64,000 nucleotides of DNA from Fremontodendron californicum (Eukaryota; Streptophyta; Magnoliopsida; Malvales; Malvaceae): positions 20,573,001-20,637,000 of the forward strand of contig JAULJL010000028.1 in the NCBI GenBank assembly GCA_030761205.1. The letters are read 5' to 3'. The position numbers and the translations under genes are program-made. The notes beneath the pieces are model-generated. The model had not been told where the DNA came from, searched no databases, and saw nothing but the letters and a program-made list of their open reading frames with translations. Positions 47,920 to 60,500 of this stretch are shown piece after piece. How positions within the stretch are numbered: position 1 is the stretch's first letter; each line of letters opens with the position of its first letter.

Positions 47920-48130
47920 AATTCGAATATTCTGTACAATAATTTTTAATTTGAATATTTTGATAAATTTGATAATTCGTGCATATTTATTATATTTTTA
48001 TTTAAAATATTATATATTTATATAAATTTGACACATTAATAATTTGTATTATAATAAATTTTGATGCTTTCGTATATTCATATTAATTTTTTTGTATCGT
48101 ATTATGTTTCAATTTTTTTGTATGATATTT
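47920..48130. repeat. family J dispersed repeat
   Basis: TTTGACACATTAATAATTTG and TTTTTGTATCGTATTATGTT follow the order of the copy at 37200-37365. Confidence 0.4.
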
Positions 48131-48250
48131 TTTTTCGTGTAATGAAAATTTTTTTAAATTAGTTTTTTTTTTTTTTAAATATATTCTAAGAGATATGTGC
48201 CATCTTGCTAATCTACGTATGAAATCTAAAAATTGACTATAAATTAAAAT

Positions 48251-48554
48251 TAGACTTGTTTAAGGATCGGGTTACCCGACAGGCTCGACCCGAATTGAGT
48301 AGGGCCTGCACAAAGATTTATGTAATTTGGGTCGATCCAGCCCAACCCGAATTACTATTCATCAAATAAAAAATATTTTTTATTAAAATTTAATTATAAA
48401 ATATAAAAATATTAATATAAAAATAATATTTTAATATTTAATAAATAGTAAAATGGACTTTAGGATCAGGCCAAACTCGACTCAATCGGAACTTGAATAA
48501 AGAAAAAAAAAATTCGAATCACGGTCCGCTCCACCCGATTCATGAACAGGTCTA
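48251..48554. mobile_element. family B MITE
   Basis: It runs from TAGACTTGTTTAAGGATCGG to GATTCATGAACAGGTCTA, with GC-rich borders and AT-rich centre. The flanks do not form a target duplication. Confidence 0.7.
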
Positions 48555-49329
48555 CGATGAATAAAAAAACTTCTCTAAATTTTTTTTATGAACTCTTCTC
48601 TTTTGATTAGTGTACAAATAAAACAAGTTTGGGCCTTAGGTTAAGCAGTTTGGGCCAAAAATAAAGACAATGGTGACAAATTATTGCTGGGCTTGTCTTT
48701 GGCAAATAGAATGGTCCCCTCCTAAGTGAATAGGCTGCCCCCCAATCATATATCTATTGCTTATAATTGCCTGCCTTTTACAGGTGATACTGATGGCCTA
48801 AGCTTTGGAGAAAACAATGGCATGGCTGAGTGATGGCCCCCTACTACCCTACACCCTTAACTCCCCACCCAAAGGATCTAAAAAGTCTTTGGTGACTTAT
48901 CTGAAAAAAGTATAGCACTTTTTGCTTAGTTTGGGCCCTTTTTTTTTCTTTTCCTGCCTTAGGGAATGGACCTTCTAAATACTAAATGACTCAGCTGTGA
49001 ATGTTCCCACATCAGTAACATGTTCAAACTTTTTTTATATATATGAAATATGGATTCGATTAATCGGTATTTATTGATAATGACATCAATTAAGAATTTT
49101 TTTTTATATTTAATATATTATTTTTACTAAATTTTTTTAAAAAATAATATATTTATTATATATATATATATATATATTTTTTATAAATACCACCTTAACC
49201 AGTACCTTAACATTTTCTATGAATTATTATATACTATTTTTTTCTAATATCAATTGTTAATTGGAATTTGGAAGAATGGGTTTCCAACTTTCCATATTCT
49301 ATTAGTATATTATTATCATTGTTGAAAAG
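48555..49329. other. intergenic, no gene
   Basis: 48600-49020 is unique sequence of higher GC content without exon structure. A TA run lies at about 49155-49178. Confidence 0.4.
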
Positions 49330-49690
49330 AAATGGATATCATCTGATCGGTTTAATCGAAAAATTGGAGATTTGTTTGATCCCGTGCATATAAAAGAATC
49401 AATAATTTAGTGAGCAGATAAAAAATCAATTTAATTGATAAACATTTGGTAAAAAATTGGTTTTCTGATAATTTTATTATTAATATATATATATATATAT
49501 ATATTTTAAGTGATGAGATTTGAATTTTTAATTTTTTAGTTATATATTAAACATCATATCATTAAGTCAAATATATATTTTTATTAACTGTTTATTATAT
49601 TTAATATTTAATTTATTTTTCAATTAAATTATCTTGAATCTGTAATCGAAAGTCTCATCCATTTGATATTTGATCTAGTTTTTTGTTCGT
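49330..49690. repeat. family H dispersed repeat
   Basis: TCGGTTTAATCGAAAAATTG, GATCCCGTGCATATAAAAGA and TTTTTATTAACTGTTTATTA correspond to blocks of 4796-5175. Confidence 0.5.
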
Positions 49691-50359
49691 TGATTATTAT
49701 GGAATGAAATGAAACTTCTGTTACAAATATAAACTTGAAGTTTTAGATTTTTAATCTAAGATTTCTACTTAAAATATTATTCCAGCTAAATCTCAATTGA
49801 GCTTTTGAAACTCTTTGGTTTCATTTTTTAAACCATTTTTGAAGAAATTCTCATAATCACCCAGTAGATTCTTTTAGGTGATTTTGAAGGGCTGTTTCCT
49901 TTTTTAGACCAAAAAAAGGTCTGAGCATTTTTCAGTTGGGACTGGGCCAGAAAGAGGATTATGGGCCCGAATGAAATTTTGTTAACTAAATTTTAATTGG
50001 GCTTTCACTCATGGGCTGCAAAATCTTACGTCGAGCGGATCAATATTAATATTAAAAAAAATATCATATTTATTAACAGTAAAATTATTAAAATATAATA
50101 ATAAATATCTTTAATATATAATAGAAAAATAACATGTGACAAATTGGAAATAAAAAAAATTACATCGTCGGTATATAAAAAATGAACTCTAATATCCAAA
50201 CTATTTGATTTTTTACTTTGTGAAAACAATGAAAAATCTTAACAACAAAAAGAGGAAAAAAAAATTGGAACTCATTATCTTATTTCTTGATTTATGATTC
50301 ACTGTCCATGAATTTGGTTCTTGTCAATGTAGGATAAAAATATTGAATCTAAAAAATTG
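49691..50359. other. intergenic, no gene
   Basis: AT-rich with nothing recognised. Confidence 0.4.
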
Positions 50360-50705
50360 ACTTATGCAAAGAAAAAAAAAACCTTTTAAAAAACGAATCA
50401 AGTCTTGGAAATGATATTTTTTATCTAAACCCAATCTGATTCGTTTTATTATTAGTAATTTATTATTTTAAAGATTAATTGAAGGATTGATATTTTTTTA
50501 AGACAAATCAATCATTTTTAAAAGAAAATAATTATTTTATATACAAATTTAGACGAATCTAAATAATATTTTACATAGTCAGACAAATTTGAACAAAATT
50601 TTCTTACTTGGATTTTAGATCGGGCGGAACCTTAAAAAAATTGTAATATGAAGCCTGAACCAGCCCGAATCTAACCTGATCCGGTACGCTCGCCTTTGAC
50701 CTACT
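50360..50705. repeat. long family B-type MITE remnant
   Basis: GATTAATTGAAGGATTGATA, AGACAAATCAATCATTTTTA and CCAGCCCGAATCTAACC parallel the element at 22275-22767. Confidence 0.4.
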
Positions 50706-50718
50706 TAAAGCGTCATTT

Positions 50719-50817
50719 GGATCCCATTGGTGCTGTAGTCCAGTGGGATCCACTAACAAATTATTTTTCAACTGCACCGTGGGCTGCATTTGGATTGCAC
50801 CCCACGGTGCAATTGAA
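50719..50817. repeat. two adjacent perfect or near-perfect hairpins
   Basis: GGATCCCATTGG (50719-50730) pairs with CCAGTGGGATCC (50740-50751) with one G-T type mismatch. TTCAACTGCACCGTGGG (50767-50783) pairs with CCCACGGTGCAATTGAA (50801-50817) with one mismatch. They lie about 780 bp upstream of the SPP start codon. Function unknown; they may be the end of an old element. Confidence 0.75.
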
Positions 50818-51270
50818 CCACTGCCCCTTCAGTGGGACACTGGAGGAGAGAGAAGAGAGAGTTCAGTGAAAAACTGAATCTTTCAGTGAAAACTTTAATT
50901 ACTAACATATCTTTAATTTTTTTAACAATTTTTTATTTTGTATTTATAAATTTTCTAAAATTATTTATTTTATTAATTATCTTATATTTATATTTATTTT
51001 TTACTTTATTTTTATTTAAAGAATTTTAAATTATTTAATTAATATAATAAATAAATTATATAACAATTAATTAATTTATTAAAATGTTTAAATAAATATA
51101 TAAAACAATATTTTAAAAAATTTAAATATTATTAAAATATATATATATATAAATAATTTATCAATACGCTCATTTTCATTTTCATTTCATTATCATTATT
51201 ATTGCTTTTATCGCTGATTTTAATGCCAATCTCACCGTAATAGTATTATCTGTTAAAAAATATCAAAATC

Positions 51271-51595
51271 TATAAAATTCCCTCTCAATATGAGAAAAAT
51301 AATAATTAAAAGAAATACATTTTTTTCTCTCTTTCTCTTTTCTTTGCTCTCATTTCCGGCATCTCCGATCTGTAAAACTCCATCACTGTTATAAAGAGAA
51401 AGAGAAAAAAAGAAAGATCAAAGGTTCAAATCCCTAATTTTACTTGGAAATTCTTTTAAATCTTGATTTTATTTTTTTTTTCTCAATTAATTCATTAAAA
51501 TTTTCGATCTATTTTGACATTTAGTTATTTTTATGGTTGTAGCTAAACAGAAGTTCGAGTTTTCGTCGCTGTTATATTATAAATAAACGACGACG
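51271..51595 (+). promoter_or_regulatory. SPP core promoter and 5' leader
   Basis: TATAAAA at 51271-51277 is followed at 51320-51352 by a CT-rich tract typical of plant Y-patch promoters. The leader may be spliced. A possible donor after CAAAG at about 51423 and an acceptor TTGTAG at 51537-51542 would remove about 119 bp. These are positional inferences without transcript data. Confidence 0.4.
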
Positions 51596-54500
51596 ATGAA
51601 GAACATTGAAAGACTCGCCAATTTGTCTTTAGCAGGTGTGCCTTTTTTTTTTTTATCTATTCTTGATTAAGTTTAGTTTATTATTTACATTTTGGTTTGT
51701 TTTTAGCGAATTCTTTTTTCTTTATATATTTTTTGTTCAATTTCATTATTCATTTGTTGAATTTAGTTGAGTAGGAGCAGAGAGGATTTAGTTAGTTACA
51801 CTGTCTTTGGGTTTAAGTGGCAAAAGAAAAGGTGAGACTGATATGAAAGAAGTGATTTGGGGGTGGAATTTGACTTCTTTTCTTTTTTCAATTTTGGGAA
51901 TATGTAATTTGGGTAGAAATGGGATAACTTTGTTATTTTATGGTATGAAAGATCTATGTTTTATTTATAAAGTTATGGATTATGTGTGGAAAATTTAAAG
52001 GAATTACATTTCATTTGTCTCTGAATCTTTGCACTTTATAAAAAAAACTTAAAAAGGTATGGAAATTTAAGCTTTGTTTGGTTGTTGCTCTGGACATAAG
52101 TAATTTTTTGAAGAATTAAGAAGTAACAAAATGCATGACTTTAGTTTAATATGATTTTGTTCTCTGCTTTCTTTTTCTTTTTAGCAACTTTTTATGAACC
52201 AAAAGTAATTAGCAAAAGCTACAACCAATTGGATGCATTTTGCATCTCATATCCCACCTTTCTCAGTCCAAATGCATTATTATTGTATCTTTGAAAATAT
52301 TAGATTTCATACTTCATGAATCTTGCTCAACGGTAAGTTGAAAAAATAGATATTGGCTTTGTGGTTGATTCTTTTAGAGAATATTTGGAACCAAGAACAC
52401 TTCATATTATAAGTCACTGTCTGATATGAGATCTCTAAGGAGGCACTAGAGGTGTAATTGAGCCGAGATGAGCTCAAGCTGTAAGAAGCTCGAGCTCAAG
52501 CTCGACTCGAAATTTGAGGCTCGAAACTCGAATCGAGCTTGTCGAGTTTCGCTTTTAAAACTCGAGCTCATTCAAGATAAAAATTGAACTGTTCGAGCTC
52601 GCTCGATTAGGCTCGTTTACCTAGTAAAAAATGAGCTCGATTCCCATGCTCGACTTCAACATCGATTATTTGTGCTCGAGCTCGAGTTTGAAAGATTTTT
52701 CAATACTAATTAAAAATAAAAAAGGTCGATTAGGCTCGTGAGCTACTCGAGTCATGCATTAGGATACTCGAATTCAGCTCGCTCGATAGCTCGAGCTGCT
52801 CGAGCTCGAAAATGACCGAGCCGAATCCGAGTTTTTTTTTTAGCTGAACTCGAGTAGCTTGCGAGTATAGGTATCTCATTTACATCCCTAGGAGGCACAT
52901 ACATATTCTATTTCCACAGGGTTGAGAAGCTTGGACTTTTTTAATATAGCATACATGATTTTCTAAATGCAGGGTTGACATTGGCACCACTTGTTGTGAA
53001 GGTAGACCCTAACTTAAATGTTATTTTGACTGCATGCCTCGCAGTATATGTGGGCTGCTATCGATCTGTCAAGTCAACTCCACCATCGGTGAGTATGATA
53101 GCATTTAAATTAATTTGTCGCTTTCTTGTTTTGTAATTAAGGACTTTAGATCAAAATTGGCTAACAATGTCTTGTCTATCATGCAGGAGACAATGTCTAA
53201 CGAGCATGCTATGCGTTTTCCCTTCATTGGGAGTGCGATGCTGTTATCACTTTTCTTACTGTTCAAGTTCTTATCAAAAGACTTAGTTAATGCAGTATTG
53301 ACATGCTACTTCTTTGTGCTTGGAATCATTGCTCTTTCGTATGTTCTTTCCATATGGATTTGCTACTATTGCTTTACTTTTATACAAATAGTTCAAACTG
53401 ATTTCATATTCTTTTGTATTGTTATCTCATTTATTCTTTCTACCATTGTTCTCAGGGCAACAATATTACCTGCCATAAAACGCTTCTTGCCAAAGCATTG
53501 GAATGAGGACCTTATCATTTGGCATTTTCCATTCTTTCGCTGTATGCCCCTTTTATAATTCTTTTGAAGTATATTTCGAACTTTATTTATAATAGTATTT
53601 GTTTAGTTTTTAAACCGGATATAACTCTTTTTCTTTTTTGCAATTCATACTGTGTTATAGCTGTTGCTTCAACCTTTTTTTTTTAATTTTTTTTTATGAC
53701 ATTCTGCTTTATTTCATCTTTTATCAAGGTAAGCATCATTGATATTTGATTGGAAGATTCTGAATGTACTTATATTCATAAGAGTTTCTTCTTGATTCAG
53801 AGCTTTTATGTTATTTACCATTTTTTTGGTCTGAAAATTATTTTGGATGAGTTTCTTATGTGGTGAAGAAAGTGATGGATGGAGATAGGAGGAACTTTCT
53901 TTTTCTCATAAAATAATACTAGGTGCATTAAGTTCTCTGGCTTTTTATAATTTGGTAGTTTTTTCAAAGCTCCAGCTCAAATATTCTTCTGTTTCCTGGA
54001 TTTGCCCTTGGAATTTCCTTAAATTCAAAATGGAATTAATTCTTTGATTGCCATGATACCTTTCTTGGGACTTTATGTCCCTTTGGCAGTTTACTAGCAC
54101 TGTGGTTATTTGCGCTATATAAAATTGCCAGGTCTGCCCACTGGAATAAGCTGAATGCCTATCTCTATGGATGCTTTTGGAGTTTTAGGTGTTAAATTTT
54201 TGCTGGAGTGATGTAACTTTTCCTGTTTAAAGTTGAGTACATCTTTATTCAGTTATATCCATCATTGACGCCTTAGAATTCTTATTTGATCTAGTTGACA
54301 TTACCTTGTTTGTATTATGCAGAATGATGTTTTTCCTTACACCTTTCTTAAACAGCTTTGGAGATTGAGTTCACAAGATCTCAGATTGTAGCTTCGATCC
54401 CTGGAACCTTTTTCTGTGCATGGTATGCTTCGCAGAAGCATTGGCTGGCTAATAACATTTTGGGCCTCGCTTTTTGCATTCAGGTTTGTCTGAAATACCT

Positions 54501-57500
54501 GTCTTGTTGACTTTGCTAGTTGCTAATGAACAGCGATGTCTGATTAATGAGTTATTTGGTACTTGGAAATCTACACCTTTTTCTATGATTTTGAATGATA
54601 CCAGACAAAACAATATTTATTAGGTATATTTGTTGTCTGTATGTAAACACAATTTGGAAGTTCTTATTTCTGTTAGCTGAAAAGTACTTTTTGGATGAGC
54701 ATATTACAAAAAAGAAAAACTGTTCCTTTGCTCTCCAGCATTTCAAATTGTCTAACAGACTTCAATTCATCATTTGCTACAGTCTTTCACATCACTCTAG
54801 TTATAATCCATGTCGGCATATAGTTGATCCCAGCAAATTCGTGGCTAGGGTTTAATTAAGCAGTTCAAGGATTATGAAAGCAATATTTTTCTTTATCTTT
54901 TAATAATTTTGTGAAGACATTTATGATTTATCTATATCCCATCACCTTGTTTTGCTTTTTCCTTCCATTTTTTGAAGTTTATTTTTATTTTGTCAAGTCG
55001 AGTACACATATTAACTAGCTCTAGGTTTGAAGGTTTACTTTTGTTGGTTTTTGCAGGGAATTGAAATGCTTTCTCTTGGATCTTTTAAGACTGGTGCTAT
55101 TCTCTTGGTAAGAAGTGGATTAGTGGTTTTAGTTATTGTGTTTATTTGTGAGAAGTATTATTCCCTGTTATTGAGATAACTTGACTCCCTAATTTGTTTA
55201 TATTTTTTAATGTAGCAATGATTTGCATGTTATTTAGCTGATCATGATCAATGAATTAGACAACTTCCCTGTAGTTGCTTATTATCAGCTATCTGCTTTG
55301 ACAGAGACTTAATTGGTCCTTGCATCTTCTATCTTACATTTTAAGCCAACACTCTTTCTTGTTTTGAGTTTTTAGAAGCCACTTATTCTATGTTTGTTCT
55401 TTAGCTTCATTATTGGACATTTTGCTTGCCATTCATCATGGTTAGATGTACTTAAAGGCTTGGAGCCATTTTTTTTGTGAGTCTGCATGTGCATCTTTAT
55501 TTGCATCTGGATTTCATTGCTTTTTTTCTTCATTGCGTCTAGCATTTCTTGTGAATGTGCTTCAATTATGGCAATATTGTATTAGTAAGACAAAATTGTA
55601 TAAGCATGTTAATAATTGCAAATAAGATTGAATAGATACAGACTAAAAAATTTATATGTATATATTTTGTGGTTGATGGTGCGTCTGGAGAAAAATGCTT
55701 GGTTGTCATAGAAATTATTGTGTTGAATATAGACATGGTCAGCATCTTAATGTTTACCCAAACTTATGTTTTTGGTTATCATTTGCAATTTTTTCTCAAA
55801 ATCTTGCGTTTTTTTTTTCCTTTTCTGAAGATGGTTTATTGACTTATTCACAGACTATATTAGTTGACACTTTGAAGTGGAAGAGATTAAAGAATAATCT
55901 TTCTTCTTCTCTGGTGAAACTTTTGAATGAAATATTGTTGGTTTCTTGAAAATTTTCTATTAATAATAGTACATGAAGGAACTCTTTCTATGTTCAAGTT
56001 ATTTGCTGACTCTAATTAAGATGTTTTCTCATGCAGTGGTTTTGAAGAGAGTTATCTTATTCATTCTTGTCAAACCACTCTATTGATTTGCTTTGTTTTG
56101 AAAAAGATTGATGAAGAAAGGTTTTATTGTATATATTTCTGAACTAGTCTGTTACAAGGTATTTATACATGAAGGAAGGGTTTACTAAATCCTTAAAAGA
56201 TAGGAATTTGACAGTATTTACAGCACAGCTAATTACAGCTAATTTCCAGCAGTCAATATTTTCAGCAGTCAATATTTCCAGCAGCAGTCAATATTTCCAG
56301 CAGTCAATATTTCCAGCAGTCAATCCCTGATTTCCAGCACTCCCCCTCAAGCTGGGGAGTAGATATTTTCCATCCCTAGCTTGCCTACAATCTGCTGAAA
56401 TGCTGAACTCATCAGTCCTTTAGTTAAGACATCTGCTAGCTGGTTCTTTGTAGAAATATAGGGAGTGCAAATCAATCCACTTTCAAGTTTCTCCTTAATG
56501 AAATGTCTGTCAACCTCCACATGTTTAGTTCTGTCGTGCTGAACTGGATTGTGAGCTATGTTGATTGCAGACTTATTATCACAATACAACTTCATTGGAG
56601 TCTCCCATTTAATCTTCAAGTCATCTAGTATAATTTTGAGCCATAACAGTTCACAAATACCTTGTGCCATTGATCGAAATTCTGCCTCAGCACTAGATCT
56701 TGCTACAACTGGTTGTTTCTTACTCCTCCAGGTTACCAAATTTCCGCCAATGAAAGTACAATACCCAGATGTTGATCTTCTGTCAGTAACACAGCCAGCA
56801 TAATCGGCATCTGTGTATGCTTCTAGTTCCATTCTTGTGCCTTTTCTAAAGAGAACTCCCTTTCCTGGATTGCCTTTCAAATATTGTAGGATCCGGTATA
56901 CTGCAGCGAGATGGATACCCTTAGGATTTTGCATGAACTGACTCACAACACTCACTGCATATGCAATGTCAGGTCGTGTGTGTGATAGATAGATTAGCTT
57001 CCCCACAAGTCTTTGGTACATGCCTTTGTCAGCTGGTTCTCCTTCCACAGATTCTCCTAATCTATGATTTGGCTCGATAGGCGTATCTGATGGTTTGCAA
57101 CCAAGCTTACCTGTTTCTTTTAACAGATCAAGAACATATTTTTGCTGTGAAACAAAGATTCCTTCCTTGGACCGAGCTACTTCTATTCCTAAGAAGTACT
57201 TCAATTTTCCAAGGTCTTTTATTTCAAACTCTTTTGCTAAATACTTTCGAAGAGCCTCCTTTTCATCTGGATCATTCCCAGTTACAATTATATCATCCAC
57301 ATAAACTATCAATGCCGTGACTCCCCCTGAAGCCGAATGCTTGATAAACAATGTATGATCACCCTGACTCTGTTTGTACTTCATATTCACCATTGCTTTG
57401 GTAAATCTTCCAAACCATGCCCGGGGAGATTGTTTGAGCCCATACAATGCTTTTTTCAGTTTGCACACTTTGTTTTTACCCAGATTTATTCCAAAACTAG

Positions 57501-60500
57501 GTGGTACTTCCATATAAATTTCCTCCTCAAGATCACCATGTAAAAAGGCGTTCTTCACATCGAACTGTTGTAAAGGCCAATCATAATTTGGTGCTAGGGA
57601 TAACAATACCCTTACTGTGTTCATCTTCGCCACTGGTGCAAATGTCTCTTGATAATCCACCCCATAGGTCTGTGTATATCCCTTGGCTACTAATCTTGCT
57701 TTATACCTCTCAATGGATCCATCCGACTTATACTTCACTGTGAAGACCCATTTGCATCCTACTAGTCTCTTTCCAGTTGGTAATTCTGTTAGTTCCCATG
57801 TTTTATTTTTCTCCAAGGCCTCCATTTCTACTCTCATTGCATGCTTCCATTCCTCTTTGCCAAGTGCCTGCGATAAGGTCTGTGGGATGTCTACAGTGTT
57901 TAGATGGGTAAGAAAGGTTTTGTGTGGGGTTGATAATTTTTCAAATGACACAAAATGGGATAAAGGATGTTGTGTGCATTTTCTAACACCTTTTCTTGTG
58001 GCTATGGGCAAATCTAAATCAAGAACAGTAGGTGATATCTCAGTAGAAGGACTTACCTCAGTTCCAAGTGACGATTTGGTTTCTTGAACTTGCACAGGAT
58101 TGATCACTGGCTTTATCCTTCTTGAGTAGACCTGTAGTGGCTTTGTGAGAGTAGGATTTATGAGTTCACAAGGTTCAGAGGTAAGTTGTCTTTCAGAAGT
58201 GGGTTCTGTTTGTACAGGAGATATTTTAACCACCATTGATGGTTCTCTCAAGAACAAATCCTTATCCTCCATAAATGATGCCTCCCCCTGAGGATAAGGG
58301 CTAGAAAAATAGCTTTCGTGTTCTGCAAAAGTAACATCAGCAGAGACATAGGTTTTACGAGTAATAGGATTGTAGCACTTGTACCCTTTTTGAGTAGGTG
58401 AATATCCTATGAATACACACTTGACTGCTCTAGGATCTAACTTGCTTCGACTATTAGAGTGAACATGAACAAATGAGACACATCCAAAAACTCTAGGGAC
58501 TAACTTCATAGACATATTGAAATCTGAAAAATACTTAGAAAACACCTCCATTGGACTTTTAAAATCAATAACTCGAGAGGGGATACGATTTATTAAATGA
58601 GCTGCAGTAAGTACTGCTTCCCCCCAAAAAGTTTTTGGAACATTTTGTTGAAACAAAAGAGCACGAACAGAGGCTAACAAATGACCATTTTTCCTTTCGG
58701 CAACTCCATTTTGTTGGGGTGTGTCAACACAAGAAGATTCATGAATAATTCCCTCTTTTTGAAAGTATGGAGACAAAGTTTGATTAAAGTAGTCCCTAGC
58801 ATTATCAGTCCTCAACTTCTTAATTCTAACATTGAATTGAGTTTTGACCATTGTATGAAAAATAGGAAAAATGTTGCTCACATCAGATTTTTTTTTAACA
58901 AATAAATCCATGAAACTCGAGTACAGTCATCTATGAATGAGACAAACCAACGAGCCCCCGAAATGTTGGGAACTCGAGATGGACCCCAAATATCACTGTG
59001 AATCAAAGAAAAAGGAACAGTAGTTCTTTTATTACTCAAAGGAAAGGACACACGTCGGTGTTTAGCAAATTCACAAACCTCACAGTGAAACTCATTTAAA
59101 CTAACATTCTTAAACAAAGATACCATGAAGAAAGGTTTTATTGTATATATTTCTGAACTAGTCTGTTACAAGGTATTTATACATGAAGGAAGGGTTTACT
59201 AAATCCTTAAAAGATAGGAATTTGACAGTATTTACAGCACAGCTAATTACAGCTAATTTCCAGCAGTCAATATTTTCAGCAGTCAATATTTCCAGCAGCA
59301 GTCAATATTTCCAGCAGTCAATATTTCCAGCAGTCAATCCCTGATTTCCAGCAATTGATAATTATGCTTGCATGTCTCAACTGCCACCAGCTCACTAACG
59401 TGGGTTGTATCACATGACTCTTGATGTTTATGCAACTGGCTGCATTCTCTATTTATTTTAGCATGTGGTTTTTGAACGTCACATAAGTTTATGATTCCTT
59501 TATGATTGTTAGTTCCATGCTTCATGCTTTCGTATTAGCATAATTCTTGCACTCGTTTTTTTTTTTTTTTTTTTTTTTTCAGGTTCCTTTGAAACCTACT
59601 TTGATCAAAACTTTATTTTCATTATCATGCTGGCAGGCATGATTATGTTGATTTTCTTTTTGTTACTGATTAGCCAAATTGCAAGGCTATGTTTGACCAA
59701 TTCATTTACTTGCCTTCTCATGTGCAACTATGTTTTCTGTATGCTTTTTGCTCTTCATGCATTGCAGGCTGGGCTTTTTGTATATGATATTTTCTGGGTT
59801 TTCTTCACTCCTGTGATGGTTAGTGTTGCAAAGTCTTTCGATGCTCCCATAAAGGTCAGTTCTCTTTGTTATTTGAAATACTTGGCCTGTTTAGCCTTTA
59901 TTTCTACATATATTCTTTATAGTTTCAATGTATTATGGTGACATAATTGCTTTAATACTTTTCTGCAGCTTTTGTTCCCAACAGCAGACTCTTCACGACC
60001 ATTTTCCATGCTTGGACTTGGTGACATTGTAATACCTGGTATGTTTGAAGACCATTTTTTAGTTGATAGGTCTAATATATGCTGTTGTTATGACTTGAGC
60101 TGTTATTTTGCGTTTCTTGTTTTATATTGTTTTATGATAAAGTCATTCTAACTGAAAAAAAAGAAGAAAAGTCGTTCTATGATTTTGAATGTTGAAAAAG
60201 GAGAAATTGAAATGACTACTTCCTTTGGTAATTATATTTTGTATTTTGTTTTGTATCTAGAGGTCTGATGTATCTAGAGGTCTGATTTTGTATTTTGTTT
60301 TATTCATATGCTTTGATATTCAAGGCTTACATAAATTTAAGCTCACAGAAAGCGTGTTAAATGGCTTTCAGAAATTCATAGGTTTATATGCTTGAGTGCT
60401 GCTATTTAGATACTCATGCATTCTGTTTCTAGAGTATGATCTCATTTACTGCTGTAGCCCATTTGATTTATTTTGTTTGATTATGGAAGTGTTATATTTA

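Larger units (their letters stand above)
56107..59358 (-). mobile_element. Ty1/copia LTR retrotransposon, internally deleted, in SPP intron 6
   Basis: The element is 56112-59353 (3242 bp), minus orientation. ATTGA flanks it at 56107-56111 and 59354-59358 (perfect 5-bp duplication). LTRs of 228 bp lie at each end with TG...CA termini, and I see no difference between them. A polypurine tract (GCTTGAGGGGGAG) precedes the 3' LTR. After the 5' LTR only TGGTATC of the tRNA primer site remains, then sequence of the integrase region begins. gag, protease and the start of integrase are absent. The remaining integrase core, reverse transcriptase and RNase H are nearly open. Confidence 0.95.

Noticed and set aside
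53115..53558. 147-codon plus-strand frame over SPP exons 3 and 4
   Set aside because: It reads through an intron; splice signals and the SPP pattern separate the exons.
57683..58087. Plus-strand open frames across the copia region (also 56558-56803, 57090-57320 and 57337-57743)
   Set aside because: They lie opposite the clearly coding minus-strand reverse transcriptase and have no domain pattern.
59627..59941. 104-codon plus-strand frame over SPP exon 7
   Set aside because: It is intron plus exon 7 read through; the real exon is 59768-59854 by splice sites and by match to SPP.
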